Positions 17,019 through 26,144 are shown, counted from the stretch's first letter. The stretch is 64,000 nucleotides of DNA from CAYLQA01 sp964385695 (GCA_964385695.1 CAYLQA010000008.1:16272-80271); one strand, 5' to 3'. Translations and numbers: made by a program. Notes: a model not told the origin generated them from the sequence alone.

Positions 17019-18122
17019 ATGGAAAACCTCGACCTTACAGACGACATGACACTTGGCGATGTTCGCAAGGTGATCGACAGCATTGACAACCAATTTTTAT
17101 CGCTTTTGAAAAAACGCATCCTCTGCGCAAAAAAAATCGGCGAACTCAAGGTCCAGGAAAACAGGGGCAAATGGGACCCTCTGCGGGAGCGGGAGATTAA
17201 AGAGCGGCTCCTGGAAGATAACCACGGAGATTTCCCGGAAGCTCCCCTGCTGAGCATCTTCCACGAAATCATTACCACCTGCCGCCTTTCCCAGAAAAAA
17301 ATTGATGTTGCCTATTTAGGGCCGGAATCAACATTCACCCATTTGGCAGGGGTAAAATACTTTGGCCATGCCGCTGAATACCGGCCCATGGAGACCATTG
17401 AGGATACATTTATTGAAGTGGAGCGGGGCCGCACCGAGTACGGCATTGTCCCGGTGGAAAACTCCATCGAGGGCGCGGTTACCTCTACTCTGGATTCCTT
17501 TATCAAGTACAACGTCAAGATCTGTGGCGAGGTGAATCTTCCCATCACCCACAATCTGGTCAATCAGTCCGGCGACCTCAACGATATCGAACTCGTTGTC
17601 TCCCATACCCAGGCCCTTGCCCAGTGTCGACAGTGGCTGAAAAACAATCTGCCCGATGTTCCGATCCAAGATGTATTCTCCACCGGCCTGGCAGCAAAAA
17701 TGGCGGCCGAAGACCCAAAGGTTGCCGCCGTTGCCAGCTCCCTGGCCATTAAGACCTACCAGTTGCAGACCGTCATGAAGAGCATTGAGGATTATCGCGG
17801 CAACATCACCCGTTTCCACCTGATTGGCAAAGAGTCACCGATACGAAGCGGGCAGGATAAGACATCGCTGCTGGTCAGCCTTCTTGACAGGCCGGGTGCA
17901 TTAAGCGAGGCCCTGACTATTCTGGCAGATCGTTCCATCAACCTGACCCGAATCGAATCGCGCCCTGTCAAGGACGAGCCTGGGCGCTATCTCTTTTTCA
18001 TAGATATGCTTGGTCATATGGAAGATGGGATTGTCCAGGAAGGATGCGACAAACTCAAGGAGATCTGCTCGTACTTCGAGTGGTTGGGCTCCTACCCGCA
18101 GGTACAGAGCATCGAGGACTAA
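17019..18122 (+). CDS. pheA: bifunctional chorismate mutase / prephenate dehydratase
   Basis: PheA converts chorismate to prephenate and then to phenylpyruvate for phenylalanine synthesis. An AroQ-type mutase domain occupies about residues 10-95 (IDSIDNQFLSLLKKR), the dehydratase domain starts at VAYLGPESTF and continues to about 280, and a C-terminal ACT domain carries the ESRP motif that senses phenylalanine. The length of 367 residues is typical. No clear ribosome site precedes the ATG, and the leader holds a hairpin that could regulate it. Confidence 0.95.
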   Translation: MENLDLTDDMTLGDVRKVIDSIDNQFLSLLKKRILCAKKIGELKVQENRGKWDPLREREIKERLLEDNHGDFPEAPLLSIFHEIITTCRLSQKKIDVAYLGPESTFTHLAGVKYFGHAAEYRPMETIEDTFIEVERGRTEYGIVPVENSIEGAVTSTLDSFIKYNVKICGEVNLPITHNLVNQSGDLNDIELVVSHTQALAQCRQWLKNNLPDVPIQDVFSTGLAAKMAAEDPKVAAVASSLAIKTYQLQTVMKSIEDYRGNITRFHLIGKESPIRSGQDKTSLLVSLLDRPGALSEALTILADRSINLTRIESRPVKDEPGRYLFFIDMLGHMEDGIVQEGCDKLKEICSYFEWLGSYPQVQSIED

Positions 18123-18301
18123 CCTGCATTTCCCTCAAGCAATCAGCTGCGAAACAGGCAAGCATTGCGCCTACTGCGTTACGCTTGAAAAACATCCTCA
18201 ACATACGATCAGTATGCCTGCGGGTGTTTTTCGGCACGTGCCTCGTATCCACAACCCTTTCCAGCTTCTTGCAACGATCTTTGAGAAAAATGCAGGTTAA
18301 C
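18120..18301. repeat. long imperfect palindromic repeat (copy A)
   Basis: The outer arms read AACCTGCATTTcCCTCAA on the left and its complement on the right. Inside are AAAAACATCC / GGGTGTTTTT and a central CATAC/GTATG stem. The whole element folds into one hairpin of about 180 bases and lies between the convergent ends of pheA and moaA. A structurally similar element is at 31.86 kb. Confidence 0.7.
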
Positions 18302-19325
18302 CGCCTATCCGGGACATCCGGCCATGGCAGTTGCCCTTTTGGGGCTGGGATTCCAGGTTATGGCCCTTGGGTTTGTTCTGGGTCGTTGTAAAAAGCAGCT
18401 TGCGGATCTCATCATCCGAGGCACCTTGCCGAATGCTTGTTTTCAAATCCGTCTCCTCATCTGTAAGCAGACACGAACGCAACTTTCCTTCCGATGTCAG
18501 GCGCAGCCTGTTGCAGCGGTCACAGAAATGATGACTGATCGGGCTGATAAAGCCCACACTGCCCTTGGCAGCGGGTAAGCAAAAGATCCTGGCCGGCCCA
18601 TCCATCCGCCGCGCCAGTACCGGGGTCAGCTCCCCAAGCTCACTTGAAATCCTATCTTTGATGTCCTGAGAAGAGATATACCTGCCCTTTTCCCACACCG
18701 AGTCCTCACCAATGGGCATGAACTCGATAAAACGAACCTGCATTGCGGTTTCAACGGTGAGACGGGCAAAATCCACAAACTCATCATCGTTCACCCCGTT
18801 CAGGGCTACAACATTGAGCTTGAGGGGAGCAAAGCCAAGTTCCTCGGCCTTTTTAATCCCGGCCCAGACCTTGGCAAAGGCATCCACGCCGGTGATCTCG
18901 TGAAATTTTTCAGGCTGCATGGTATCCAGGCTGATATTGAGCTTGCGAATACCCGCCTGCCACAGCTCATCGGCATACTTTTCAAGCAAAACGCCGTTGG
19001 TGGTTAAGCGCACATCCTTGAGGCCGTCAAGAGCGGCCAGCTCTTTTATAAAGGAGAGAACACCACGCCGGACAAGGGGCTCGCCACCGGTGAGACGTAC
19101 CTTCCTTATGCCCATACCAACGGCCAGACGCGCTACACGCAGGATCTCCTCATAGGTTAAAAGATCCTCATGCCTGAGCTTTTCGCAAGTGTGCTGCGGT
19201 GTGCAATACAGGCAACGCAGGTTGCAATGGTCGGTCAGAGAAATACGAAGATAGCTGATCGAGCGATCAAACAGATCTATCAGCTGCTCATTGTCTTTTG
19301 ATGGGGGGATGTTTTCCTGGCTCAC
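18297..19325 (-). CDS. moaA: GTP 3',8-cyclase (molybdenum cofactor step 1)
   Basis: MoaA is a radical SAM enzyme that rearranges GTP on the way to cyclic pyranopterin monophosphate. The radical SAM cysteines are C34, C38 and C41 in CNLRCLYC. A second cluster is bound by the cysteines of FCDRCNRLRL and RSCL near the C-terminus. The protein ends in the conserved GG dipeptide. The start is GTG at 19325; the length of 342 residues is normal. No other moa gene is in the window. Confidence 0.95.
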   Translation of the reverse strand: MSQENIPPSKDNEQLIDLFDRSISYLRISLTDHCNLRCLYCTPQHTCEKLRHEDLLTYEEILRVARLAVGMGIRKVRLTGGEPLVRRGVLSFIKELAALDGLKDVRLTTNGVLLEKYADELWQAGIRKLNISLDTMQPEKFHEITGVDAFAKVWAGIKKAEELGFAPLKLNVVALNGVNDDEFVDFARLTVETAMQVRFIEFMPIGEDSVWEKGRYISSQDIKDRISSELGELTPVLARRMDGPARIFCLPAAKGSVGFISPISHHFCDRCNRLRLTSEGKLRSCLLTDEETDLKTSIRQGASDDEIRKLLFTTTQNKPKGHNLESQPQKGNCHGRMSRIGG

Positions 19326-19625
19326 AACTGCTCAATATCTATTTATACCTTAACCCCTGAAAGCCTCGGTCTTTTTCTTAAAGGTTACAGCTTTGCTTTT
19401 TTCTATTATTCCTGCTAAAAAGCTCTTTCCGATAATTTGACCGGAAATTGAAACTCCCCGCGGCAGATAAGCACCCTGAAGGGCATAAACTTCGACTTCG
19501 AGCTGCGGAGTATGCGTTTCGCTTTGCATGTTCAGGTGAAACATAGACTTTAAGACTCTCCTTGCTGTTCGTCAATATGCAAATTGCCGCGCACTGGGAA
19601 TGGACACACTTTTTATATCGAACCT
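19326..19625. other. 300-base intergenic region upstream of moaA and tsaD
   Basis: This divergent region should hold promoters for both genes. I saw no molybdenum-cofactor riboswitch pattern ahead of moaA. It contains the weak minus-strand reading frame listed separately at 19350-19544. Confidence 0.4.
19350..19544 (-). CDS. possible small protein upstream of moaA
   Basis: A frame of 64 residues lies 24 bases before moaA. It has alternating hydrophobic stretches (VEVYALQGAYLP, GQIIGKSFLAGII) and a lysine-rich tail. It has no clear ribosome site and no family I recognise. It may be a genuine small gene or chance. Confidence 0.22.
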   Translation of the reverse strand: MFHLNMQSETHTPQLEVEVYALQGAYLPRGVSISGQIIGKSFLAGIIEKSKAVTFKKKTEAFRG

Positions 19626-20675
19626 ATGCTGATTTTAGGAATTGAAAGCTCCTGCGACGAAACCGCTGCCGCTGTTATGCGCGATGATCAGGAGTTGCTT
19701 GCCAATATCATCGATTCGCAGATTGACCTGCACGGTAAATACGGGGGAGTTGTGCCGGAACTTGCCTCACGCAAGCATCTTGAAAACATCTACCCGGTGA
19801 TCAACGCCGCACTGGACACTGCCGGCGTAGGCTGGGATGAGATAGACGGTATGGCTGTAACCCAAGGGCCGGGCTTGATAGGCTCGTTACTGATTGGGCT
19901 CTCCTTTGCCAAGGCTGTCTCGTTTGTACGGGGCATCCCCTATGTGGGTGTGGACCATATCAGCGGCCATTTGCTTTCCCCGTTTCTGGAGGAAGACAAA
20001 CCAACCTTTCCATACATTGCCCTGATCGCCTCGGGTGGCCACTCCAGCATTTTCTTGGTTGAAGACACCTCAACCTATTCCCTGCTCGGCAGAACAAGAG
20101 ATGATGCAGCAGGAGAAGCGTTCGACAAGGTAGCCAAGCTTTTAGAGCTTGATTACCCCGGCGGTCCGGTGGTGAGCAAACTTGCTAGCGAGGGTGACAA
20201 CAAGGCCATTAACTTTCCAAGGGCATGGCTGGGTAAAGATAACCTTGACTTCAGTTTTAGCGGCCTGAAAACCGCCGTGGCAAACTTTGTTCATCAAAAG
20301 AAACAAAAGGATCTGCCTCTGCCCATTGCAGACATCTGTGCCTCCTTTCAAGAGGCAGTGGTTGATGTGCTGGTCAAAAAAGCTGTCCAGGCAGCCCAGG
20401 ACCACAACATCCGCCAGCTGGTGCTGGGAGGAGGTGTGGCGGCAAACCCACGCTTACGCGAATGCCTGGATCAACGCGCATCCTCAAAGAGCATCAAGAC
20501 ATTCATGCCCTCCCCTCGCTTTTGTACTGACAATGCTGCCATGATTGCCTTGGCCGGTTATTACCGCTTTAAGGATCTGGCCACGACCTCCTTTGAGATG
20601 GATGTTTACTCGCGTAGCCAATTCGTGCATACTGGCGGCAAGAAGAGCAAACACACCTACGGCCCAAGTCTATAA
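19626..20675 (+). CDS. tsaD: tRNA N6-threonylcarbamoyladenosine transferase TsaD
   Basis: TsaD transfers the threonylcarbamoyl group to A37 of ANN-decoding tRNAs, working with TsaB and TsaE. The metal-binding histidines are H111 and H115 in HISGH, and ASGGHSSIFLV and GGVAANPRLRE follow. The start at 19626 gives the family N-terminus MLILGIESSCDETA; the longer frame adds an unconserved 14 residues. The product has 349 residues. A DUF2062 gene follows 11 bases later. Confidence 0.95.
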   Translation: MLILGIESSCDETAAAVMRDDQELLANIIDSQIDLHGKYGGVVPELASRKHLENIYPVINAALDTAGVGWDEIDGMAVTQGPGLIGSLLIGLSFAKAVSFVRGIPYVGVDHISGHLLSPFLEEDKPTFPYIALIASGGHSSIFLVEDTSTYSLLGRTRDDAAGEAFDKVAKLLELDYPGGPVVSKLASEGDNKAINFPRAWLGKDNLDFSFSGLKTAVANFVHQKKQKDLPLPIADICASFQEAVVDVLVKKAVQAAQDHNIRQLVLGGGVAANPRLRECLDQRASSKSIKTFMPSPRFCTDNAAMIALAGYYRFKDLATTSFEMDVYSRSQFVHTGGKKSKHTYGPSL

Positions 20676-20686
20676 CAACCTTTCTT

Positions 20687-21187
20687 ATGAAACCGCATCG
20701 TACAGCAAAATATTATTACCTGCGCTTTATGCGCCTCAAGGGCGACCCGGCCACCCTGGCCCGCGGGGTGGCGGTGGGACTTTTTGTTGGTGTCACCCCG
20801 ACCATTCCCTTGCATACCACCGGGGTCATCTGTTTTAGCGCAATCTTTCGCGGCAATATCTTTGCGGGCCTTATCGCCTCTGTGGCTATCAGCAACCCAG
20901 TTACCTGGCTCCCCCAATATTATCTTTCCTGGCTCATCGGTGATATCATGTTGCCGAATCGACTGACCTGGGAAAGAATCAAGGAACTGCTCGAGTTCCT
21001 TACCTCGGGAGCGGGACTGAAACCCGGGCTTGTGGCAATCGGTGAGCTTGGCATTGACGCCATCATGGTTATGCTTGTCGGTGGAGTCATTCTGGCAATT
21101 CCCTTTACTGTGGTTGGCTACATCTATTCCTTACGTTTTTTCAAAAGAATCAGGCAAGTCCGCCGTAAAAAGCACATTTTGAACTGA
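20687..21187 (+). CDS. DUF2062 membrane protein
   Basis: The 166 residues match DUF2062: a basic N-terminus, GDPATLARGVAVGLFVG, hydrophobic helices containing the ISNPVTW motif, and a C-terminal helix ending in basic residues. The family is found fused to or next to glycosyltransferases and tRNA or rRNA modification genes, with no proven role. Here it lies between tsaD and rsmA with gaps of 11 and 5 bases, so it is part of their operon. Confidence 0.85.
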   Translation: MKPHRTAKYYYLRFMRLKGDPATLARGVAVGLFVGVTPTIPLHTTGVICFSAIFRGNIFAGLIASVAISNPVTWLPQYYLSWLIGDIMLPNRLTWERIKELLEFLTSGAGLKPGLVAIGELGIDAIMVMLVGGVILAIPFTVVGYIYSLRFFKRIRQVRRKKHILN

Positions 21188-21192
21188 CCACC

Positions 21193-22050
21193 ATGTGTCC
21201 AAGCCCAGCCATAAAGAAGATCCTCCAGGAACAAAAACTTGCGCCAAGCAAAAAACTGGGGCAGAACTTTCTCATTAATGAACAGACCTCAAAGCGGATT
21301 GTGCAGTGCGCCGGTGTAGGAGAGGAAGATACTGTTGTCGAGTTGGGGGTTGGTCTGGGTTCTTTAACCCAGCCTTTGGCGCAAAGTGTAAAACACATTA
21401 TCGGCCTTGAGATCGACCGCGGCATTATCCAGTTTCATGAAGAAGAGCAAGACCTGCCCGACAATGTCGAACTCTTTCACCAGGACCTGCTGAGCGCTGA
21501 TTACCACTCTCTGGCCAAACGCTGCAAGGGACGGCTCAAGATCATGGCCAACCTTCCCTACTCCATTACCAACCCTTTGCTTTTTAAGTTGATTGAACAC
21601 CGAGAGTCGCTGAGTTGGGCCGTGTTGATGCTGCAAAAGGAGGTGGGCCAACGCCTTACTGCGGCTAAGGACAGCAAGCAGTACGGTGTGCTTTCCGTCC
21701 TGCTGGCAAGTTGCGCCTCAGTGGAGACCTTGCTCCATGTTGGCCCGGGCAATTTTCACCCTCGACCCAAGGTTGATTCCGTGGTGGTCAAGATCACCTT
21801 TGACCCAAAGCCGAGCCGGGTAGAGAAACTTCCTGATTTTGATTATGAACTTTTTGCCAAGTTGGTCAACGGGGCCTTTCGGCAACGTCGCAAGACCCTT
21901 GTCAATGCCTTGGCAGCAGCCCAGGTCAGGGGACTCGGCAAACCAGAGATCACCGCTGTACTCAATTCCGTATCTATCTCCCCAAAGGCACGGGCGGAAA
22001 ACCTTCTGGCCGAAGATTATATCGCCATTGCCAACAAGCTGAATGAATAA
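21193..22050 (+). CDS. rsmA: 16S rRNA dimethyladenosine transferase
   Basis: RsmA (KsgA) dimethylates A1518 and A1519 near the 3' end of 16S rRNA. The N-terminal GQNFLINEQT, the SAM motif VVELGVGLGSLT and the catalytic NLPY motif are all present. The length of 285 residues is usual. The ribosome site is weak, in line with coupling to the preceding DUF2062 gene. Confidence 0.95.
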   Translation: MCPSPAIKKILQEQKLAPSKKLGQNFLINEQTSKRIVQCAGVGEEDTVVELGVGLGSLTQPLAQSVKHIIGLEIDRGIIQFHEEEQDLPDNVELFHQDLLSADYHSLAKRCKGRLKIMANLPYSITNPLLFKLIEHRESLSWAVLMLQKEVGQRLTAAKDSKQYGVLSVLLASCASVETLLHVGPGNFHPRPKVDSVVVKITFDPKPSRVEKLPDFDYELFAKLVNGAFRQRRKTLVNALAAAQVRGLGKPEITAVLNSVSISPKARAENLLAEDYIAIANKLNE

Positions 22051-22056
22051 CACCCC

Positions 22057-23375
22057 ATGAGAAGCTTTGTCTTTGAAAGCCCGACAAAGGTCATTTTCGG
22101 TAAAAACTCCCTTCCCAAACTTGGAGCGCAGTGCAGGCAAATCGGCAATAAAGTCTTGTGGGTCTATGGCCAACAAAGCCTCAAGCAAAACAACACCTAT
22201 AAGCACATCCGGCAGTCACTGGCAGATTCCAACCTTACAATTTTCGAGCATGGGGGCGTCCAGCCCAACCCGACAACCTCCCCTGTCCGGCAGGGGATCG
22301 AGTTAGCAAGGGCACATAATATTCAGCTTATTCTTGGCACTGGCGGCGGCAGTGTAATGGATACCGCAAAGGCCATAGCCGCAGGTGCGCTGGCCGAACA
22401 TGATGTGTGGCAGCTTTTCCGCGGGAAAAAAGGCATACGCCAGGCCTTGCCCGTCATCACTGTTCCCACAGTGGCCGGTTCCGGCTCAGAAACTAACTCC
22501 GGCATGGTGCTGACCAATGATGAAAGCCGGATCAAACTCGGCATCGGCAACAAATGTCTTTTTCCCAAGGTTGCCATCTTGGATCCGACACTCACCTTTT
22601 CCGTGCCCCAATCCCTTACCGCCACTGGCGCAGTGGACACCCTCTGTCATCTGCTGGAATTTTACTTCAACCGGGAAGAGGAATACTCCCCCTTGCAGGA
22701 CCACTACAGCGAAGCAATCATGACAACGGTTATGGAGAGCGCGCCTGTTGCCCTTACACACCCGAAAGACTACGATGCCCGGGCAAATCTGATGTGGGCA
22801 AGTTCCTTGGCCTTAAACGGCCTTTCCTCGGCAGGACTTGGCTGGGTTGGCTTCCCCATNNNNNNNNNNNNNNNNNNNNNNNNNNNNNNNNNNNNNNNNN
22901 NNNNNNNNNNNNNNNNNNNNNNNNNNNNNNNNNNNNNNNNNNNNNNNNNNNNNNNNNNNCCTTGGCCTTAAACGGCCTTTCCTCGGCAGGACTTGGCTGG
23001 GTTGGCTTCCCCATACACATGATTGAGCATGCCATCAGCGGCAGGTATGAAACCTCGCATGGGGCCGGTCTTGCCGCTCTATTGAGAGGCTGGCTCAACT
23101 TCCAGCGGGATCACATTGAACCACGCCTGGCCATGTTTTCCAGGCGCGTACTGAAAGTGCGGGAGGGATCTTGTGCAGACGTTGCCACACATGGCATTGA
23201 TGAACTTATGGTATGGCTGAGGCGTATGAACTTGCCTTCCAGCTTAACGGAACTGAACATTCCCAGAGATGATATCCCAAAAATCGCCAAACATGCACTT
23301 ACGCAGGCGAAGCTATGGCGCTTGCGGGATTACGATGAGGATAAAATCACGGCCATACTTGCAAACTCTTACTGA
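22057..23375 (+). CDS. iron-containing alcohol dehydrogenase, split by assembly gap
   Basis: This is a type III (Fe-dependent) alcohol dehydrogenase, the group that includes NADPH-dependent butanol dehydrogenases. The nucleotide-binding GTGGGSVMDTAKAI, PTVAGSGSE and metal-binding histidines (VDTLCHLLE, and HMIEHAISG after the gap) are visible. The reading frame breaks at the run of N. The 55 bases before the gap (22805-22859) are identical to the 55 after it (22960-23014); removing one copy and the N restores one open frame of 387 residues, a normal length. The gene is therefore almost certainly intact. The substrate is unknown. Its stop overlaps the convergent DUF3108 stop by 7 bases. Confidence 0.85.
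22860..22959. other. assembly gap of 100 N
   Basis: A run of exactly 100 N lies between two identical 55-base sequences. This is how a scaffolder joins contigs that share a k-mer overlap, so no sequence is probably missing. Confidence 0.97.
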
Positions 23376-24205
23376 TCCAGAACTTTTTTAAATACAGGAT
23401 TGCCCTTCGGCCCCTGGTACTCTACCAAACGGGCTGTGAGTGAACCAATGACTATTTTTGCTTTGATCTGCAACGGAATCCGGTACACATCATCGGTCAG
23501 CCATATCTGAGGGTCACCCATTTTTTCATATTGGCCCTTGAAGGTAAGATGGGGCTGCAGCACAAGCGTTTTGTGCTCGCCAAAATCTGTTTTGAACATC
23601 TCCCGCGACTCGACTGTGACCCTTATCTCATGCCTTTTTTTATCAGCAAAGGTGGGTACCAAGGCGGATTTTTGATCATGAAAGGCCAAAACCCTCAGAT
23701 AAAGAAATGATGAAAACTCATTATGGACACTGCCGGAAAGGTCATAGGTCCGAGGTGGCTCGTCATTTTTATAATAGGAAACCGTATAATTCTCCTGGTC
23801 ATAAATCGTCTTTTTAATGTTTTTTCTCGCCCCTTCATTCTGATCCACATCCATCCGCACAGGCACACGGTTTTTACCCACAACCACGGTACGAAAGAGA
23901 TCCTCCACCGGATAAAACACCCCCAACAGGCCAGCTGTTTTGGCCTCTACCTTAAAATAAAACAGCTCGCTCTCATCAGGATCTTTTTCCACTTTCATCC
24001 GCAACTCCCCAGCCTTTAGCCCCAACCAGTCCACCTCAAAAACAAGCGTTTCCCCTCCCTGATACGCCGAGAGCAAAAGGGTTTTATCTGCTGGGGTAGC
24101 TTCTTCAGCCAATAATAATGGATGGGTAAATACGGAAAAGATCCCCAAAAACAACCAAACAACACAGTATTTTTTAAGTATTTTAATATGGACCACCACT
24201 TGCAA
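23369..24205 (-). CDS. exported DUF3108 protein
   Basis: The 278 residues begin with a hydrophobic signal segment (about residues 13-31, ending LLLAEEA) and continue as a beta-rich periplasmic domain with GETLVFEVDWLGLKAGELRM near residue 52, the hallmark of DUF3108. Related proteins are predicted lipid- or outer-membrane-associated, with no known activity. It is transcribed alone and converges on the alcohol dehydrogenase. Confidence 0.75.
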   Translation of the reverse strand: MQVVVHIKILKKYCVVWLFLGIFSVFTHPLLLAEEATPADKTLLLSAYQGGETLVFEVDWLGLKAGELRMKVEKDPDESELFYFKVEAKTAGLLGVFYPVEDLFRTVVVGKNRVPVRMDVDQNEGARKNIKKTIYDQENYTVSYYKNDEPPRTYDLSGSVHNEFSSFLYLRVLAFHDQKSALVPTFADKKRHEIRVTVESREMFKTDFGEHKTLVLQPHLTFKGQYEKMGDPQIWLTDDVYRIPLQIKAKIVIGSLTARLVEYQGPKGNPVFKKVLDQ

Positions 24206-24384
24206 CTATTTGATCTTACGTGATTTTACCCAACCAACACATGCCGAAAAGCATACCGTATTTTTTTCTGTATTTTTTCACACCATTTCGATAAGGTAAA
24301 ACAAAGAGACTTAATTATACCACGTTGTGGTGCTTGGGTGCAGCTCACAACGACTCCTACAACGTGTCGAGAGGGGACGGAGTC

Positions 24385-24735
24385 ATGGCAGCGGAAAAAT
24401 TTTCCAAACACATCAGTCAGCAAGAAATCAACTACCCGATTTACGAAAAGGCCGTAAAAAGGATTCGCCATGAACTTGCACATGGACGAACCTATGACCA
24501 GGCCTGCGACACCCTTACCGACCTTGATCATGAGATGAGAACCTTCATCAAGGAAGATTTTCTTAAAATCCTCATTGCCGAAGAACATTTCGGAGCCGGT
24601 CAGGAGATACCGGACATGGCTCTTGTACTCGGTCTGCCATGCGAAAAGATTGAGGCCTCCATGCTCGACCTGCTACACGACATGGTCTACGAGTCATCTC
24701 AGTTTAACATGTTCGACAACCCGGCCATACACTAG
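24385..24735 (+). CDS. conserved-looking hypothetical protein, helical
   Basis: I do not recognise this 116-residue protein. It appears wholly helical and acidic, has no signal peptide, and ends QFNMFDNPAIH. The start at 24385 (MAAEKFSK) has GGAG 2 bases and GGGGAC 7 bases upstream; the longer frame from 24325 has a poor N-terminus. It is followed by an 18-bp inverted repeat and the DUF166 gene. Confidence 0.65.
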   Translation: MAAEKFSKHISQQEINYPIYEKAVKRIRHELAHGRTYDQACDTLTDLDHEMRTFIKEDFLKILIAEEHFGAGQEIPDMALVLGLPCEKIEASMLDLLHDMVYESSQFNMFDNPAIH

Positions 24736-24756
24736 CCAACACACAGCTCTTAGGTT

Positions 24757-24822
24757 AAAATCCTTTTCAGTAAGTGATTTACTCTTTATACAGAAGAGAC
24801 ATCTCTTACTGAAAAGGATTTT
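24757..24822 (+). promoter_or_regulatory. 18-bp inverted repeat masking the DUF166 ribosome site
   Basis: The arms at 24757-24774 and 24805-24822 are perfect 18-bp complements around a 30-base loop. The right arm contains AAAAGGA, the only ribosome site for the ATG at 24826, and ends in a seven-T run. It could end transcription of the preceding gene and also hide the DUF166 start. Confidence 0.7.
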
Positions 24823-24825
24823 TTT

Positions 24826-25482
24826 ATGGCTAACACCTCACCAACACCTGATAAAAATATCACAAGACTGGTCGTCTTCCAAGAACGTGGAAGCGGAACG
24901 GAAAAAATCAAAGGCATCCTCGAGTATGGTCATGACATTGTCATAAACCGTACCATTGATATTGACCAGCCCCTGCCTGACTTCATTGACGAACCTGAGG
25001 AATTTATCCAGGATGATTTTTCAGGTGATTTGGTTCTCAGTTTCCTCAAGCACCCTGATTTGCTCGACTACCTGGCAACTCTCTGCCAGAAAAAAAATAT
25101 CCCCCTGATTGCTTCAGGCAAAAAAACTGTTGGTGCCATCACCCCTTTTACCTGTTGTGGGCTTGGGCAACATAAAAACCTGGGCCAATATGGTTCTCAA
25201 TTTGGTTTTCCCGAGCTGAATGTGGAACTCGACGATGAGGGGAAGATAAGTTATGCAGAGGTTGTGCGGGGTGCTTCCTGTGGCGCAACGTGGGAAGCTC
25301 TTAAAAAAATCATCGGCCTGACACTCGATGAGGCGATTGTCGTATATGCCAGAGAGGTGCAGTATCTTTGCATAGCCGACCCGAGCGCTTTTGATCCGGT
25401 CAGCGGCAAAAGCTCAGTTCATTACGCTGGTCATGCGCACAGCGCAGCCCTAAAAAAAGGCGCGGGCCAGACAAAAAAATAG
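24826..25482 (+). CDS. DUF166 family protein
   Basis: The 218 residues resemble DUF166, a family seen in methanogens and anaerobic bacteria. Shared features are DFIDEPEEF near residue 51, SFLKHPDLLDYL, a CC pair in TPFTCCGLG, the GFPELNVEL strand and RGASCGATW. No biochemical role is established; the conserved cysteines suggest metal or thiol chemistry. The translation start lies inside the stem described at 24757-24822. Confidence 0.65.
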   Translation: MANTSPTPDKNITRLVVFQERGSGTEKIKGILEYGHDIVINRTIDIDQPLPDFIDEPEEFIQDDFSGDLVLSFLKHPDLLDYLATLCQKKNIPLIASGKKTVGAITPFTCCGLGQHKNLGQYGSQFGFPELNVELDDEGKISYAEVVRGASCGATWEALKKIIGLTLDEAIVVYAREVQYLCIADPSAFDPVSGKSSVHYAGHAHSAALKKGAGQTKK

Positions 25483-25507
25483 GCGGCTCTCCACTTGGAA
25501 AGCCGCC
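25473..25507 (-). terminator. terminator shared by DUF166 and ZraP-like genes
   Basis: A 7-bp stem (GGCGGCT with AGCCGCC) lies between two convergent genes. On the minus strand it is followed by TATTTTTTT, so it ends the ZraP-like gene. Confidence 0.6.
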
Positions 25508-25533
25508 CAGCAAGTTTAGATCATTTTTTTATT

Positions 25534-25965
25534 CTAGCGCCAGCCCCTATGATGCGGGCCATTGCCACCCATGCCATATCCACCACCAGGTCCGCCACAG
25601 TAACCAAAGCCACGACCGCCCTTCGTTATACCGGCCGCCTGTGCCTTTTTCTGCATCTGCTCACGCAGATCAAAAAGTTCCTCAGAAAGTTTGGCTGCCT
25701 TTTTCTCGTCCGGTTTTTCACTGCTTAAAACAGCATTGAGCTCGGTCCGTTTTGCAAACATTTGTTTGCGCAGCTCGCTGTTTTCGTTGAAAAACTTTTC
25801 CTGCGCCCTGGCGGTCTCCTCATCAACCTGATAGCCATAGCCAGGCCCCATGCCGGAACCAGGACCCATGCCAGGACCACCGCCCCAAGGGCGTGCATCC
25901 GCTACCTGATAGCTTGCCATTCCGATGGTTGCCACTGCTGCGATTGCCAATAATGTCTTTTTCAT
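25534..25965 (-). CDS. ZraP-like periplasmic metal-binding protein
   Basis: The 143 residues start with a signal peptide (cleavage after VADA, about residue 24), have a helical hairpin in the middle (EKFFNENSELRKQMFAKR and the following KLSEELFDLREQM), and glycine/histidine-rich ends. This is the ZraP/CpxP-like layout of zinc-binding periplasmic chaperones that also tune sensor kinases. It diverges from a sensor kinase gene, as zraP diverges from zraSR. A sigma54-like promoter lies upstream. Confidence 0.8.
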   Translation of the reverse strand: MKKTLLAIAAVATIGMASYQVADARPWGGGPGMGPGSGMGPGYGYQVDEETARAQEKFFNENSELRKQMFAKRTELNAVLSSEKPDEKKAAKLSEELFDLREQMQKKAQAAGITKGGRGFGYCGGPGGGYGMGGNGPHHRGWR

Positions 25966-26027
25966 TTCTGTTCCTCCAGTGTTGATTTATTTTGCTCAAT
26001 TATTTTTGTCTGTTTGACTTCTTTTAT

Positions 26028-26045
26028 TATCAACTTCCGTGCCAA
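26028..26045 (-). promoter_or_regulatory. sigma54-like -24/-12 promoter of the ZraP-like gene
   Basis: On the minus strand TTGGCACGGAAGTTGATA matches TGGCAC-N5-TTGC with one change (TTGA for TTGC). It lies about 60 bases before the start codon. zraP genes are sigma54-dependent in enterobacteria. Confidence 0.45.
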
Positions 26046-26144
26046 CCGAGCAAAACAATCGATAACCACCTGAAATAACAATGCAATAAAAGGAAAACCT
26101 CCCTACAATCTTCCATACGAACATCCGCACCTTCAACCAGTTGT

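Noticed and set aside
19326..19600. Molybdenum-cofactor riboswitch ahead of moaA
   Set aside because: I looked for the conserved motif pattern and stem layout and did not find it.
22057..23375. Frameshifted alcohol dehydrogenase pseudogene
   Set aside because: The break is exactly at an artificial N gap with identical flanks; collapsing it restores the frame.
24226..24588. Minus-strand frame of 120 codons opposite the helical hypothetical gene
   Set aside because: The plus-strand gene has a better ribosome site and amino acid pattern; the minus frame is its shadow.
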